A stretch of 64,000 bases of DNA from Chlorophyllum brunneum (taxonomy: Eukaryota; Basidiomycota; Agaricomycetes; Agaricales; Agaricaceae): contig OY756145.1 in assembly GCA_963576785.1 (NCBI GenBank), forward strand, positions 1,178,001-1,242,000. Reading direction: 5' to 3'. A program made the position numbers and the translations under genes. Numbering within the stretch: the stretch's first letter is position 1; every line of letters starts with the position of its first letter. Positions 9,923 to 20,286 of this stretch are shown piece after piece. Under the pieces are notes generated by a model that was given only the letters and a program-made list of their open reading frames with translations, was not told where the DNA came from and ran no database searches.

Positions 9923-10377
9923 ATCCTTTTCTTTCTTTTCCTTTTTTTCTTATGCTCTCCCGGTTATGGACTTTGAATTCATTTCTCTGTTTCTCCCTCC
10001 CCTGCTCGTCTACTATTTTACATATAGTTTTCTTTCAAAATCCATTCCTCCCGTGGTGTCTGGGCAAATGCTCTCCTACATACTAGTACCGTTTGTTGTT
10101 CCCCCTTGTGATTGCGAGTAGATAGTTTCTTTCTCTCTCTCACTTTCTCTCTTTTCGAATTCCTCTCTTCCTCTCTCTCACTGATCAACATAGGTACCAA
10201 ACATCTCTCTAGTGTACGCGCTAGATGGTGTCGAGTCTCGTGGGGTTAGTTTACATATAGTTTACTTTCCCTTCTCCAAACATTCTGTACATTCTGCCTT
10301 TGTATGTATGTACACATGGACTGCGTTCGAGTACCGCTATATAAATTGTTGATTAAAAAAAAAAAAAAAAAAAAAAA
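8689..10377 (+). mobile_element. LINE-C, 5'-truncated, inserted in LINE-A
   Basis: LINE-C from the linker before RNase H to its 3' UTR (9923-10354, with a CT-rich stretch near 10120-10180) and poly(A) 10355-10377. The flanks are LINE-A on both sides, without a TSD and with about 40 bp of target missing. Confidence 0.87.
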
Positions 10378-12890
10378 CAACTTGGCCTTGGGCCAAGCTG
10401 TGGATATTTCTGTTCTTGATCCACTACCAAGTCTTCTGGCTAGGGAGTGGGTCCATTTTTCAGCCTTAGAGCTGATGGATGCCCTGAGTGCATGCTCGGG
10501 TATGTCTGTCCTGGGGCCAGACCATGTAACATGGACCCACCTCAAGGAGATCACCGAGGACCCCAATGTCCTTCAGCTATTCATTGGGATAGCTAATGTC
10601 TGCATGCGTGTGGGTCATTGGCCATCCCACTTCAAGGAAAGCTTGTCGGTCATCATACTGAAGCCAGGCAAGTCATCCTACTCAATGCCCAAGGTGTTCA
10701 GGTCCATTGTGCTCCTGAACACCTTTAGTAAACTTGTCAAGAAGATGATCTCAAACCGCCTCCAGTTTGACTCTGTCAAACATGGAGTTTTTCATCCAAA
10801 TCAGCTTGGTGGTATCTGTCAGAGGTCCACTGATGATGCTGGGATGCTCCTAACCCACATTGTTTGTGCAGGGTAGGCCAAGGGCCTCAAGACTAGCATT
10901 GTTGCATTCAACATTACTCAGTTCTTTCCTTCGCTCAACCACAATATGTTGGCAATTTTATGGAAGCAAGGGTTCAACCCCTGTGTGGGTAGATTCTTTG
11001 CCTCTTATTTAGTTGGCTGCTCTACACAGTACATGTGGGGAGACCATAAGTCTGATCTCAGACAGGTGGACGTAGGGGTAGGTCAGGGCTTGTCGCTCTC
11101 TCCTGTCCTCTCCAGTCTTTATCTTTCTCCCTTCATGAAGCTTTATGATAGGGAGGCAATTGTGCTTGGGAGTACCCTGCTCTCATACGTTGACAATGGC
11201 CTTGCCATTGCCCAGGCTAAGACTTGGGAACCTAATTTGGTATGCCTTAAGCAGGTGTACCAGATTATCTATTGCCTGACTACCTCGTTTGGGCTTGCCG
11301 TCGAGCACGACAAGTCCGAAGTTTTTTACTTCTCCCATAAATGGGGAGACAACAACCCACTGCTGGATCTGGGGTATGCTTCCCATACTGGCAATACTCT
11401 GCTACACCCTAAGACCCATTGGAGGTACTTGGGATTAGGGGGATGTGTTCCACACCCCAGATTGATCATTCTCATGACCCCTACCCAGGCGGTCAAGGTC
11501 AAGGGGCCAGTCACAGAGGCAAACTCTCATTTGCCAGACTTGGTAGAGACATTCGAGCCATTTGCACTCGAAGCATCCCCAGGTTCTCGTCTCCTGGACT
11601 GCTACGCAGCCCAGGTGACTTATAAAATGTACGATGCCTTGCTTGGTGGAAACTCTGTAGGACATCAAGTGGATTTGCTCAATGATACTCTTTGTGAGTA
11701 TTATGAGGACAGATAGGTGGTCTACACAGTGACGGACACAAGTCTGCCACTGGTTGGAGACTACCAGGTGGTCTTGGCTGCCCACATTTATAGGGGGATG
11801 CATTTGCTTCAGGCATTGTGCCACCCAGCTGGCAAAGTTACAGCCCTAGATGCTGAACTTTTTGCCATTTGTATGGCCTTGGGGACTGCTGCGGCAGTTT
11901 CTGAGGCTGTACATATTGTGGTCTTTACAGACTCAATTGGTTCTACCAAGCGAGCTCTTGACCTGTCCATACACTCTGGCCAGGGACATTCCCTGGCTGT
12001 GTGTCATCTTCTGCTGGAGTGGTTCAGGGATTGTCCTGACTGTTCCCTCATCTTCTGGTCCATTCTGTCTTTGGCAAAATGGTCCATTCATCAGGATGTG
12101 CATTTATTTGCCACCGATCTTCAGGTCGCCACTGGACAAAGTCCAGCAATGTCCATTGATTCACTGCATAAACTTAATGTAGCAACCATTCAGAAGACCT
12201 GGAAGGTTACCTTCCAGGACTCCTCTTATTGTGGTTCTAACTTCCTTGTTCTCAAGGATAGTAAGAATAAGGTCTTACAGCCAACATACCTCCATGGAGG
12301 TTCTTGACTTCCTTCCTTTCCCTCTCAGTCCATTGCAACGAGAGCAAATTGTGCCATTCTCAGACATGCACCAACCAGCAAGTACTGCTCCCGGTTCCAT
12401 CCTCTAGAGCCTATTGGCTGCGAGTGTGGGGCTCCTCTGGAGACCCGCACTAATATCTTGTGCTCTTGTCCTATGTACAAGAGACATTGTGGCCTGCCAG
12501 TCTCTATTGACCAGCTGGTATCTTTTCTTAAATGTAATCCTTCTGTGTTTGTGTTTAAGGCTAACACACCACTTGCAGGAGTTGGATAATGCAACATGGC
12601 CCCTACTAGCTTACCATGTCTCCGATGTGTGTAGAAGTTAATTGCGAATTGACGCATACTCTCCTTAGGGAGGGGAGGCTAGGGGTTGCTCATATCTTTG
12701 GTCTAGGATTTGTGCATCCATGTGTGTTTCCATAACCATCCACTCAGACTGCTTGTTGGCAGTCTAGTTCGGCCAGGGGAGAGCCCATCTTCTTTTACCT
12801 ACCTATGTAGCCTACATGTCACAGTAGATACAGGTGGACTGTGATCACACACCACCTTAAACATGTTGAATTAAAAAAAAAAAAAAAAAA
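10378..12890 (+). mobile_element. LINE-A, right half of the copy split by LINE-C, with poly(A)
   Basis: Continuation of 6926-8688: endonuclease-RT linker, RT, RNase H, 3' UTR (12590-12872) and poly(A) 12873-12890. An internal deletion at about 11435 joins the RT C-terminal GGAGGTACTTGG region to the linker segment GGGGGATGTGTTCC. It removes about 0.55 kb compared with 27755-28195 and leaves the frame open. Confidence 0.85.
10380..12589 (+). pseudogene. LINE-A ORF2 remnant: RT and RNase H with internal in-frame deletion
   Basis: One frame to TAA at 12587-12589. The RT domain is recognisable; motif A is altered (FNITQFFPSLNH near 10908) and motif C is Val-Asp-Asn-Gly near 11200, both consistent with G-to-A changes at CpG. 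Stops at about 10874 (TGG to TAG), 11714 (TAG) and 12305 (TGG to TGA). RNase H motifs follow the deletion: DTSLPLVGDYQ near 11735, DAELFAI near 11848, FTDSIGSTK near 11925. Inactive. Confidence 0.87.
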
Positions 12891-13798
12891 GCTAGCTTCT
12901 TGAGATGGAGGTGGATGGGGACAAGGCCAGCCAAGGCCTCAGCTCCTCCGGTAGGGCTGGTGCAGAATGCACCAGTAATCCACAATGCAGCTTTATGCTG
13001 CATAGTGTTAAGTTGTTTCAGGAGGGTCTTATTACAGGCACCGTCATAAAACCAAAGACGAAACCCATATGTAGTGATAGGCACTACACACGAGTGGTAG
13101 AGTCCTCTTCTGGGTGGGAAGAAGGCCTTGCAATGAGTTACCAAGCATGCCCATGGCCTTGACTGTGGACAGAGACTTAGTAGCATAGTGTCAAATGTAC
13201 TCTTTAAAAGTAAGAGCGCAATCAAAGAAAAAACCCAAGTACCTCCAATAGGTCTTAGGGCGTAGTGGAGTATTGCCAGTATGGAGAGCATACCCCAAAT
13301 CCAGCAGTGGGTTGTCGTCTCCCCGTTTATGGGAGAAGTGAAAAACTTCGGACTTATCATGTTCGATGGCAAGCCCAAATGAGGTAGTCAGGCAATAGAT
13401 AATCCGGTATGCCTGCTTAAGGCATACCACATTAGGCTCCCAGGTTTTAGCCTGGGCAATGGCAAGGCCATCGTCAATGTATGAGAGCAGGGTACTCCCA
13501 AGCATGATTGCCTCCCTGTCATAAAGCTTCATGAAGGGGGCAAGATAAAGGCCAGAGAGGACAGGAGAGAGCAATGAGCCCTAACCTACCCCTATATCCA
13601 CCTGTCTGAGACCAGACTTGTGGTCCCCCCATGCATATTGTGTAGAACGGCTGACCAAATAAGAAGCAAAGAATCTACCCACACAGGGGTCAAATCCTTG
13701 CTTCCGTAAAATCACCAACAACATAGAGTGGTTGAGCAAAGGAAAGAACTGAGCGATGTCAAAAGCAACAATACTAGTCTTGAGGCCCTTGGCCCAGA
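12891..13798 (-). pseudogene. LINE-A ORF2 fragment (RT domain), inverted, truncated at both ends
   Basis: Minus-strand LINE-A RT from motif A (FDIAQFFPLLNH, near 13745) to the post-RT linker at 12891. It has neither a 3' UTR nor poly(A). Motif C here keeps both Asp residues (Ile-Asp-Asp-Gly, near 13470). The left edge touches the poly(A) of the previous LINE-A. The right edge meets a plus-strand LINE-A ORF1 near 13797. The lack of a tail suggests a rearranged piece, not a simple insertion. Confidence 0.82.
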
Positions 13799-14037
13799 GT
13801 AACTCCAATGTGCAGCCCTCTATCCCTCCTACACCGGCGGATGAGCCTTGTCCTCATACGCCATGTTGTCTCAACTGCTGAGGTCCCCACCATATGATCT
13901 CGAAGAAATGTAAATTTTTTGATGCTTGGTTTGAACCTGAGAAAATCAAGAAGTTCTATTGTGAGGTGAGTAACAACTGTCTTCGATGGCAATCTCCCCT
14001 CACCAACCCTCATACTCTACAGCTTGCCAATGAATAG
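13799..14037 (+). pseudogene. LINE-A ORF1 fragment (last zinc knuckle and C-terminus)
   Basis: Begins inside the Gag-like ORF1 just before its last Cys/His cluster and ends with TAG at 14035-14037, overlapping the ORF2 ATG at 14030. The cluster is damaged: sister copies have a Gln codon after the second Cys where this copy has TGA near 13880. Confidence 0.75.
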
Positions 14038-15494
14038 GCGGCCTTTAGAACTACGAAATATCCGTGTATATCAGCAGAATTGTAATAAGAATTATGATTT
14101 AGTCAATACTCTACTTGAGGATCTCAAAGATCACTTTGACATCCTCTTCTTTCAAGAACCTCCCTGGCATTTCATCAGATCCACTCCCTCCACAACTTCT
14201 GTTGAGGGGGACGATGTTATTGGCGCCCCCAAGCATCCTGAGTGGCTATACATGGTTCGGGCCCTGGAGCCTGGCTCTGACCCATGGGTTATGACATTTG
14301 TCCATAACTGGTTGGCTTCTCTGAGACTGTCCTATTGGACGGATCTCATCAATCACTGTGACATCATAGTTCTCTCCCTCTTTCTAGGGGGCAAGACCCT
14401 GAATCTCATGAATGTTTACTCTGATTCAGAGCACACAGTGATTTGGTTCCTGTCGGACTAGTCTGCTACTTTGCCCAGGCATATCTATATGGGTGGTGAT
14501 TTTAATTGCTGTTCTGAGCTTTGGGACCCTAATTATGGCTCCCACTTGGGCACCTCGCAGTCTCTGATCTCCATCGGGACAGACATTGGTCTAGACCTTG
14601 CCCTTCTGGTCAAGCCTGGGCCTACTCACATTCTGCACAATGAGGATCTTCGACCATCGGTCATTGATCTTGTATTTATTCCATCAGACCTATCTATCTC
14701 ACATAGGCCTAGGTTAGGTTACTCCCTTAGGGGTCCATCAGACCATGTTCCATTGGTTCTGATTCTTCCAGTCATTCCCACTATTGTGGAGACTCACAGG
14801 AAAACCCTGCCGCATGATGGTGGTAAAGAGGTAGCACTCTTCCTCACTGATGTTATCCAGGACCTCCGGGAAGTAGCTAGACTTCCGGAACCTACTACTA
14901 CTGATGAGGTCAAAGCTGCAGTTCATGCCGTGGCAGAGGCCTTTTCCACTGCATGGGTTTCCCATGCAGTGGATATCATGATCACTTGCCATTCTAAGCC
15001 CTGGTGGAACCAGGAATACCACAAAACCTTTGGGAGATATCAAGAGACTCGTTCTCACAATGACTACTCTAATTTTAGATGTGCTAAGAAGTACACTAAA
15101 TGCAACTTCTTTGATGCTTGCATCGAGGAGATTGCTTTTACCAACAAGCGACCATGGGACCTTATGGAATAGGTCCAGAAGTGGAAGCTTCCACCCTGCG
15201 AGGCTATCCAGTACAATGGAGAGCCATGTCACATGCTTCCAGATCTTTGGGACGCACTCTACAATACCTACAACTTGGTCTTGGGCTGAGCTGTGGATAT
15301 TTCTGTTCTTGATTCACTGCCAAGTCTTCCAGCTAGGGAGTGGGTCCATTTTTCAGCCTTAGAGCTGATAGATGCCCTGAGTGCATACTCGGGTGTGTCT
15401 GCTCCAGGGCCAGACCACGTAACATGGACCCACCTCAAAGAGATCGCCGAGGACCCCAATGTCCTTTGGTTATTCATCGGAATAGCTAATAGTC
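14030..15494 (+). pseudogene. LINE-A ORF2 fragment: endonuclease to start of RT
   Basis: ATG at 14030. All endonuclease motifs are visible: YQQNCNKNYD, FFQEPPW, GGDFNC(C)SELWD with the expected His codon changed, and SDHVPL. TAG at 14459 and TAG at 15170 break the frame. The segment ends within the RT N-terminus at about 15490 and is followed by four bases (AGTC) and the tRNA-headed block. No poly(A). Confidence 0.85.
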
Positions 15495-16377
15495 GGCCTA
15501 ATAGTCGAGTAGTTTGGGCGTAGGCTTAATTCCTACCAGGCTGCTTGACTAGAAGGTTCTGGGTTCGAAACCTGTAGAGGGGAATTTATTCTCAACCGTG
15601 GGAAGTACCAGTACGCGAGGCGTGGTTGCTTAGCAATATTCCTGGGTGACACCGGATTAGGTTGTGTGGTCCTGTTTGGCATTATTTGGTGCTGTCACAG
15701 GCTAGCGTGGGAGTTGTCACACCCAGCCACATAGCAAGTCACATGGTGACGTCACACTGTCACGGTGTGACCCAGCTATGTGCATCGCCCAAGTCCAATA
15801 TTGGCCAAAGGTGGTGGTGCCCTAATGCCGGGGCCTAACTTGGGAGGATTACCTAAGCCACTGCTAGAGATAGGGCATTATAAGAAGGGGAATGTTGTGA
15901 TAACAGTCCGACTTAGGGCATACTGAAAAAAGCCGCCGAGATAGGATACCTCTCCCAGTCTGCTTCAGCATAGTTCCAGTAGTTAGTAGACATAACCCAA
16001 TCTCCAGATTGAGGATGCTGACTAAGTTGGCTTAAAATAACCTCAGGACCAATCTGGTAGTGGTGTCTGCAAGGTGTAGATCTCAGACAGTTAAGCATGG
16101 GGATCTAGGCCATAAGGCATACCGAACCGGCTGCTGAGGAATGGGAAGCAACTCTGGGGTAGTGCCTAGGTGAAGTTGTGGGTCGTAGCAGGTGATGTAC
16201 CAAGGCGTGCTGAAAAAAGCCACCGGTTATCAGAGAATGCTCATTTGGCTCGAGAGGACTAAATCCTACATTGGTTGGCCTGGTACAGGAAAAATAGCCA
16301 GGTTCTAGCTCAAGTTGATTCCATGTTGCCATTGGCTAAGGCTGGTGGTAAGAGACCCCTCAAGGGGCTCCATAGAC
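15495..16377 (+). mobile_element. tRNA-headed block, copy 2 (fused to LINE-A ORF1)
   Basis: Exactly 883 bp, with the same 5' GGCCTAAT and 3' CTCCATAGAC ends as copy 1. It keeps the internal GTCACAC/GTGTGAC inverted repeats and both GCTGAAAAAAGCC motifs (near 15922 and 16208). It runs directly into the middle of LINE-A ORF1, a different partner from copy 1. Read-through from the block opens a hybrid reading frame from about 16315 into ORF1, probably fortuitous. Confidence 0.75.
15502..15572 (+). promoter_or_regulatory. Pol III type 2 promoter-like A and B boxes, block copy 2
   Basis: A-box-like TAGTCGAGTAGT at 15502-15513 and a near-consensus B box GGTTCGAAACC at 15562-15572. This is one of the two best B boxes among the four copies (the other is in copy 4) and supports a tRNA origin of the head. 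Confidence 0.62.
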
Positions 16378-17139
16378 GGGACCAATGCTGTCCCCACTCC
16401 TGCCAACCTTGAGGTCACCAAGACATGGATCTCGAAGGCTGTCCCTCAGGGAACTGTTTTTACAGTTGGCCTCCCTCAGTCAAAGTCCTATCTCAAGGTC
16501 ATCGACGTCCCTTACTTCAGGATCGGCGAGACTTGCTGGTCCTCTTTCGAGGTCGAACAGATCATAAAGCACACAGCATTTTCTGATCTGTTCACATTAA
16601 CGGGACCCCCCCATATCTCGAGGAACTCCAAGGTATCTGATACCGCCACGGTGTACTTCAATATTCATGACTCTCAGAAGGGTCAACGGGCAAACCTCCT
16701 CCTCAGGAAGTTGCTCCATATTGGTGGATATGCCTGTCCTATCAGGCCGTCTGCAGCCTCTCCGGTGGTGTCTCTGTGCAAGTGTTGCTTCCACTGGGGC
16801 CACCCCATTCAATACTGCAGGGTGCAGGCCTTGAAATGCCCAACCTGTGGTGGTCCTCATTGCAAGGAACATCATCGAACTCTTTGTGGTTGCTACAAGG
16901 GTAACTCCAATGTGCAGCCTCCCATCCCTCCTACACCGGTGGATAAGCCTTGTCCTCATACGCTGCATTGTCTCAACTGCCAAGGTCCCCACCATACAAC
17001 CTCAAAGAAGTGTAAATTCTTTGATGCTCGGTTTGAACCCGAGAAAATCAAGAAATTCTATCGCAAGGTGAGTAACAACCATCTTCGATGGCAATCTCCC
17101 CTCACCAACCCTCGTACTCTACAGCTTGCCAATGAATAG
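16378..17139 (+). pseudogene. LINE-A ORF1, C-terminal two-thirds (best-preserved copy)
   Basis: Longest LINE-A ORF1 in the window, open to its own TAG at 17137-17139. A central segment contains PQSKSYLKVIDVPYF, also seen in LINE-C ORF1 (PKSKSFVKVTDVSYI) and LINE-B ORF1 (SYLRVVDVPFL), so the three ORF1 proteins are homologous. Three Cys/His clusters follow: CKCCFHWGHPIQYC near 16780, CPTCGGPHCKEHH near 16840, CLNCQGPHHTTSKKC near 16972. Expected role: RNA binding in the LINE RNP. The true N-terminus is missing, replaced by the tRNA-headed block; the ORF is open but probably not a real gene start. Confidence 0.83.
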
Positions 17140-17391
17140 GCAGCCATTAGAATTACGAAATATCCGAATGTACCAACAGAATCTGAATAAAAATTATGAT
17201 TTATTGGACACACTACTTGAGGATCTCAAAGATTGTTTTGATGTTCTCTTTATTCAAGAACCTCCCTGGTGGTTCATGAGATCCACTCCCTCCACAACTT
17301 CTGTCAAGGGGGATGACGTTATTGGCACCCCCAAGCACCCCAAGTGGCTGTGCATGGTCCGGGCCCCGGAGTCTGGCTCTGACCCATGGGT
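17132..17391 (+). pseudogene. LINE-A ORF2 N-terminal fragment (endonuclease start)
   Basis: ATG 17132 overlaps the ORF1 stop (ATGAATAG). YQQNLNKNYD and FIQEPPW mark the start of the APE endonuclease. After about 87 codons the sequence flips to minus-strand LINE-A RT at 17390-17393, with a short GTTA overlap shared by both sides. Confidence 0.8.
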
Positions 17392-18556
17392 AGTTACCAA
17401 GCATACCCATGGCCTTGACCATGGACAGAGACTTAGTAGTATAATGTCAAACATGCTCTTTGAAAGTAAGAGCGCAATTGAAGAAAAAACCCAAGTACCT
17501 CCAATAGGTCTTAGGGAGTAATGGAGTATCACTGGTATGGGGAGCATATCCCAAATCCAGCAGTGGGTTATCATCTCCCTGTTTATGGGAGAAATGAAAA
17601 ACTTCGGACTTGTCATGCTCAACGGCAAGCCCAAACGAAGTAGTCAGGCGATAAATAATCTGGTACGCCTGCTTTAGACACACCAAATTAGGTTCCCAAG
17701 TTTTAGCTTGGGCAATGGCAAGGCCATCGTCGGTGTATGAGAGCAGAGTACTCCCAAACGCAATTGCCTCCCTGTCATAAAGTTTCATGAAGGGGGTGAG
17801 ATAAAGGCCAGAGAGGACAGGAGAGAGCAACAAGCCCTGACCTACCCCTACATCTGCCTGTCTGAGATCAGACTTATGGTCTCCCCATGTTCCTTGAAAT
17901 GGGATGGCCAATGACTTACACGCATGCAGGCATTAGCTATCCTGATGAACAACCAAAGGACATCGGGTTCCTTGGTGATCTCTTTGAGGTGGGTCCACAT
18001 TACATGGTCCGGCCCTGGGGCAGACACCTCCGAGCATGTGCTCAGGGCATCCGTCAGCTCTAAGGCTGAACAATGGACCCACTCCCTAGCTGGAAGACTA
18101 GGTAGCAGATTAAGAACAGAAATATCCACAGCTTGGCCAGAAGCTGAGTTATAGGTATTGTGGAGTGTGTCCCAGAGATCCAGGAGTGCATGATATGGCT
18201 CTCCATTGTACTGGATAGCCTCACAGAGTAGAAGCTTCCGCTTCTGGACCCATTCCATAAGGTCCCACAGTCGCTTGTTAGTAGAAGCAATCTCCTTGAT
18301 ATGAGCATTGAAGAAGTTGCATTTAGTGTGCTTCTTAGCACATCTAAAATTAGAGTAGTCATCGTGAGAGCAAGTCTCACGATATCTCCCAAAGGTTTCG
18401 CAGCATTCCTGGTTCCACCAGGGCTTAGAGTGGCGAGTGATCATGATATCCACTGCGTAGGAAGCCCACGCAGTGGAAAAGGCCTCCGCCATGGCATGGA
18501 ACAAACACAAGATCAATGACCAATGGTCGGAGATCCTAGGCCCAGGCTCAACCAGA
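17392..18556 (-). pseudogene. LINE-A ORF2 fragment, inverted, with internal deletions
   Basis: Minus-strand LINE-A: RT C-terminus at 17392 up to the endonuclease at 18556. Compared with complete copies, about 0.4 kb of RT is missing at 17888-17892, and endonuclease segments are missing near 18500 (at a short repeated GGAACAAA-like sequence) and near 18533. Motif C region reads Thr-Asp-Asp-Gly (near 17735), both Asp kept. No 3' UTR or tail. At 18556 the orientation flips back to plus. Confidence 0.78.
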
Positions 18557-18999
18557 ATCTTGCATTTGTTCCATCAGACCTGTCTATTGGCTTCCAGAAC
18601 CTACCACTACTGATGAGATTGAAGCTGTGGTTCATGCCATGGCGGAGGCCTTTTCCACTGCTTGGGAAGCCCATGCAGTGGACATCATGATCACTTGCCA
18701 CTCTAAGCCCTGATGGAACCAGGAATATCACAAAACCTTTGGGAGGTATTGTGAGACTCATTCTCACAATGACTACTCTAACTTTAGACATGCTAAAAAG
18801 TATGCTAAACACAACTTCTTTGATGTTTGCATCAAGGAGGTTGCTTCCTCAAACAAGTGACCATGGGACCTTATGGAATGGGTCCAGAAACAGAAGCTTC
18901 CATCCTGCGAGGCCATCCAGTACAATGGAGAACCATGTCATGTACTCCCAGATCTCTGGGATGCACTCCACAATACCTACAACTCAGCTTCTGGCTAAG

Positions 19000-19001
<2 letters not shown>
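18557..19001 (+). pseudogene. LINE-A endonuclease fragment, left part of a copy split by LINE-C
   Basis: Plus-strand endonuclease C-terminus to the endonuclease-RT linker, ending at GCTTCTGGCTAAGC (18987-19000), the TSD of the LINE-C that follows. A deletion at about 18590 removes part of the endonuclease. The element resumes at 26716 with the duplicated GCTTCTGGCCAAGC. Confidence 0.82.
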
Positions 19002-19030
<29 letters not shown>

Positions 19031-20286
19031 TCAACAATTTATATAGCGGTGCTCGAATGCAGTCTGCATGTACATACATACAAAGGCAGAACGTACAGAA
19101 TGTTCGGAGAAGGGAGAGTATACTACAAGTAAGCTAACCCCATGAGACTCGAAGACATCTAGCGCGTACACTAGAGAGATGTTTGGTACCTACGATGTTC
19201 AGCGAAGAGAGATGATAAAAGGAATTCGGAAAGAGAGAGAGTGAGAGAGAGAAAGATTGATAGAAAGGAGACTATCTACTCGCAATCACAAGGGGGAACA
19301 TCAAACGGTACATAGCGTGTGGGCGGGTATTTACCCAGGCACCACGGGAGAAATGGAAGTTGAATGAAAACTATATAAAATAGTAGATGAGCGAGGAAAG
19401 GGGGAAGATAGAGAAATGAATTGGAAATCCATAACCGGGAAAGCAAAAGAAAAAGGATGAAAGAAAAGGAATCTACGCAGGCGCAGACCCAAACCTCCTT
19501 TGGACTTGATGACGATGTAACGGTGGGATAGAACCGGCACGGATACGAGGGCAGTCAGGTTCCGGGGGGAAGCTGAATGCGGAGGGGTTGCGATGCAAGA
19601 AGTTGACGAAGGTCTTGATCGTGTCGACACCGAAGTGGTGATCGAAGTTGTTACAACGATATAGGATGTGTGATTGCATTTGCACCATTTGACTGTTGCA
19701 GTGGTGGCATGAAAGATCCTCGTTAGGAAAGAATTGTAATCAATATTCTCCAATTGGGGCGTGGCATAGTATGGCGCGACAGGCTCTTGCGAAGAGTTGA
19801 GGCTGGAATCCGCATTCTCGTATCCAAGGTCCAGACTTGATGTGCGACGGTAAGACGGAGGCCCTGTTCGCTCGCACCGGAAGGTGGAGGAAGGAGCTAC
19901 CGCTGTAAGTTTTGAACCCAAACATGGCCTGCCATGTATGAATGGCGCATTCAGTGGACTTCTTGCATAAGTAATCAATCGAGTTTGGTACTCGGTGGTT
20001 TCAACCCTGGTTAGGCCAGGCGACTGTTTGGATCTAGTCGTGAGTGGCTTTTTGTATCCCGTACTTGTATTTCGACAGCGTGTGATAGAAAGAAAGGCGG
20101 TGTCGGTCTGACTTGTTGAACCAAGCTAGGAGCACCTTCAATGTGAGTATGGACTGTCGCTGATAGGAGTGCAGTGAACAGTCGAGTAGGAGCCAGGAGG
20201 CTGCGATGGAATCAGTGAACATGTGAATGTGTTCAACTTGGTCGTATTCGGCAGTAGCGAGCACCTTGGTGATACTTAAGTACTGC

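Noticed and set aside
19002..19028. Long T-tracts as transcription terminators (also 29400, 34817, 44395, 56240)
   Set aside because: Each is followed by the reverse complement of a LINE 3' end, so they are poly(A) tails of minus-strand insertions.
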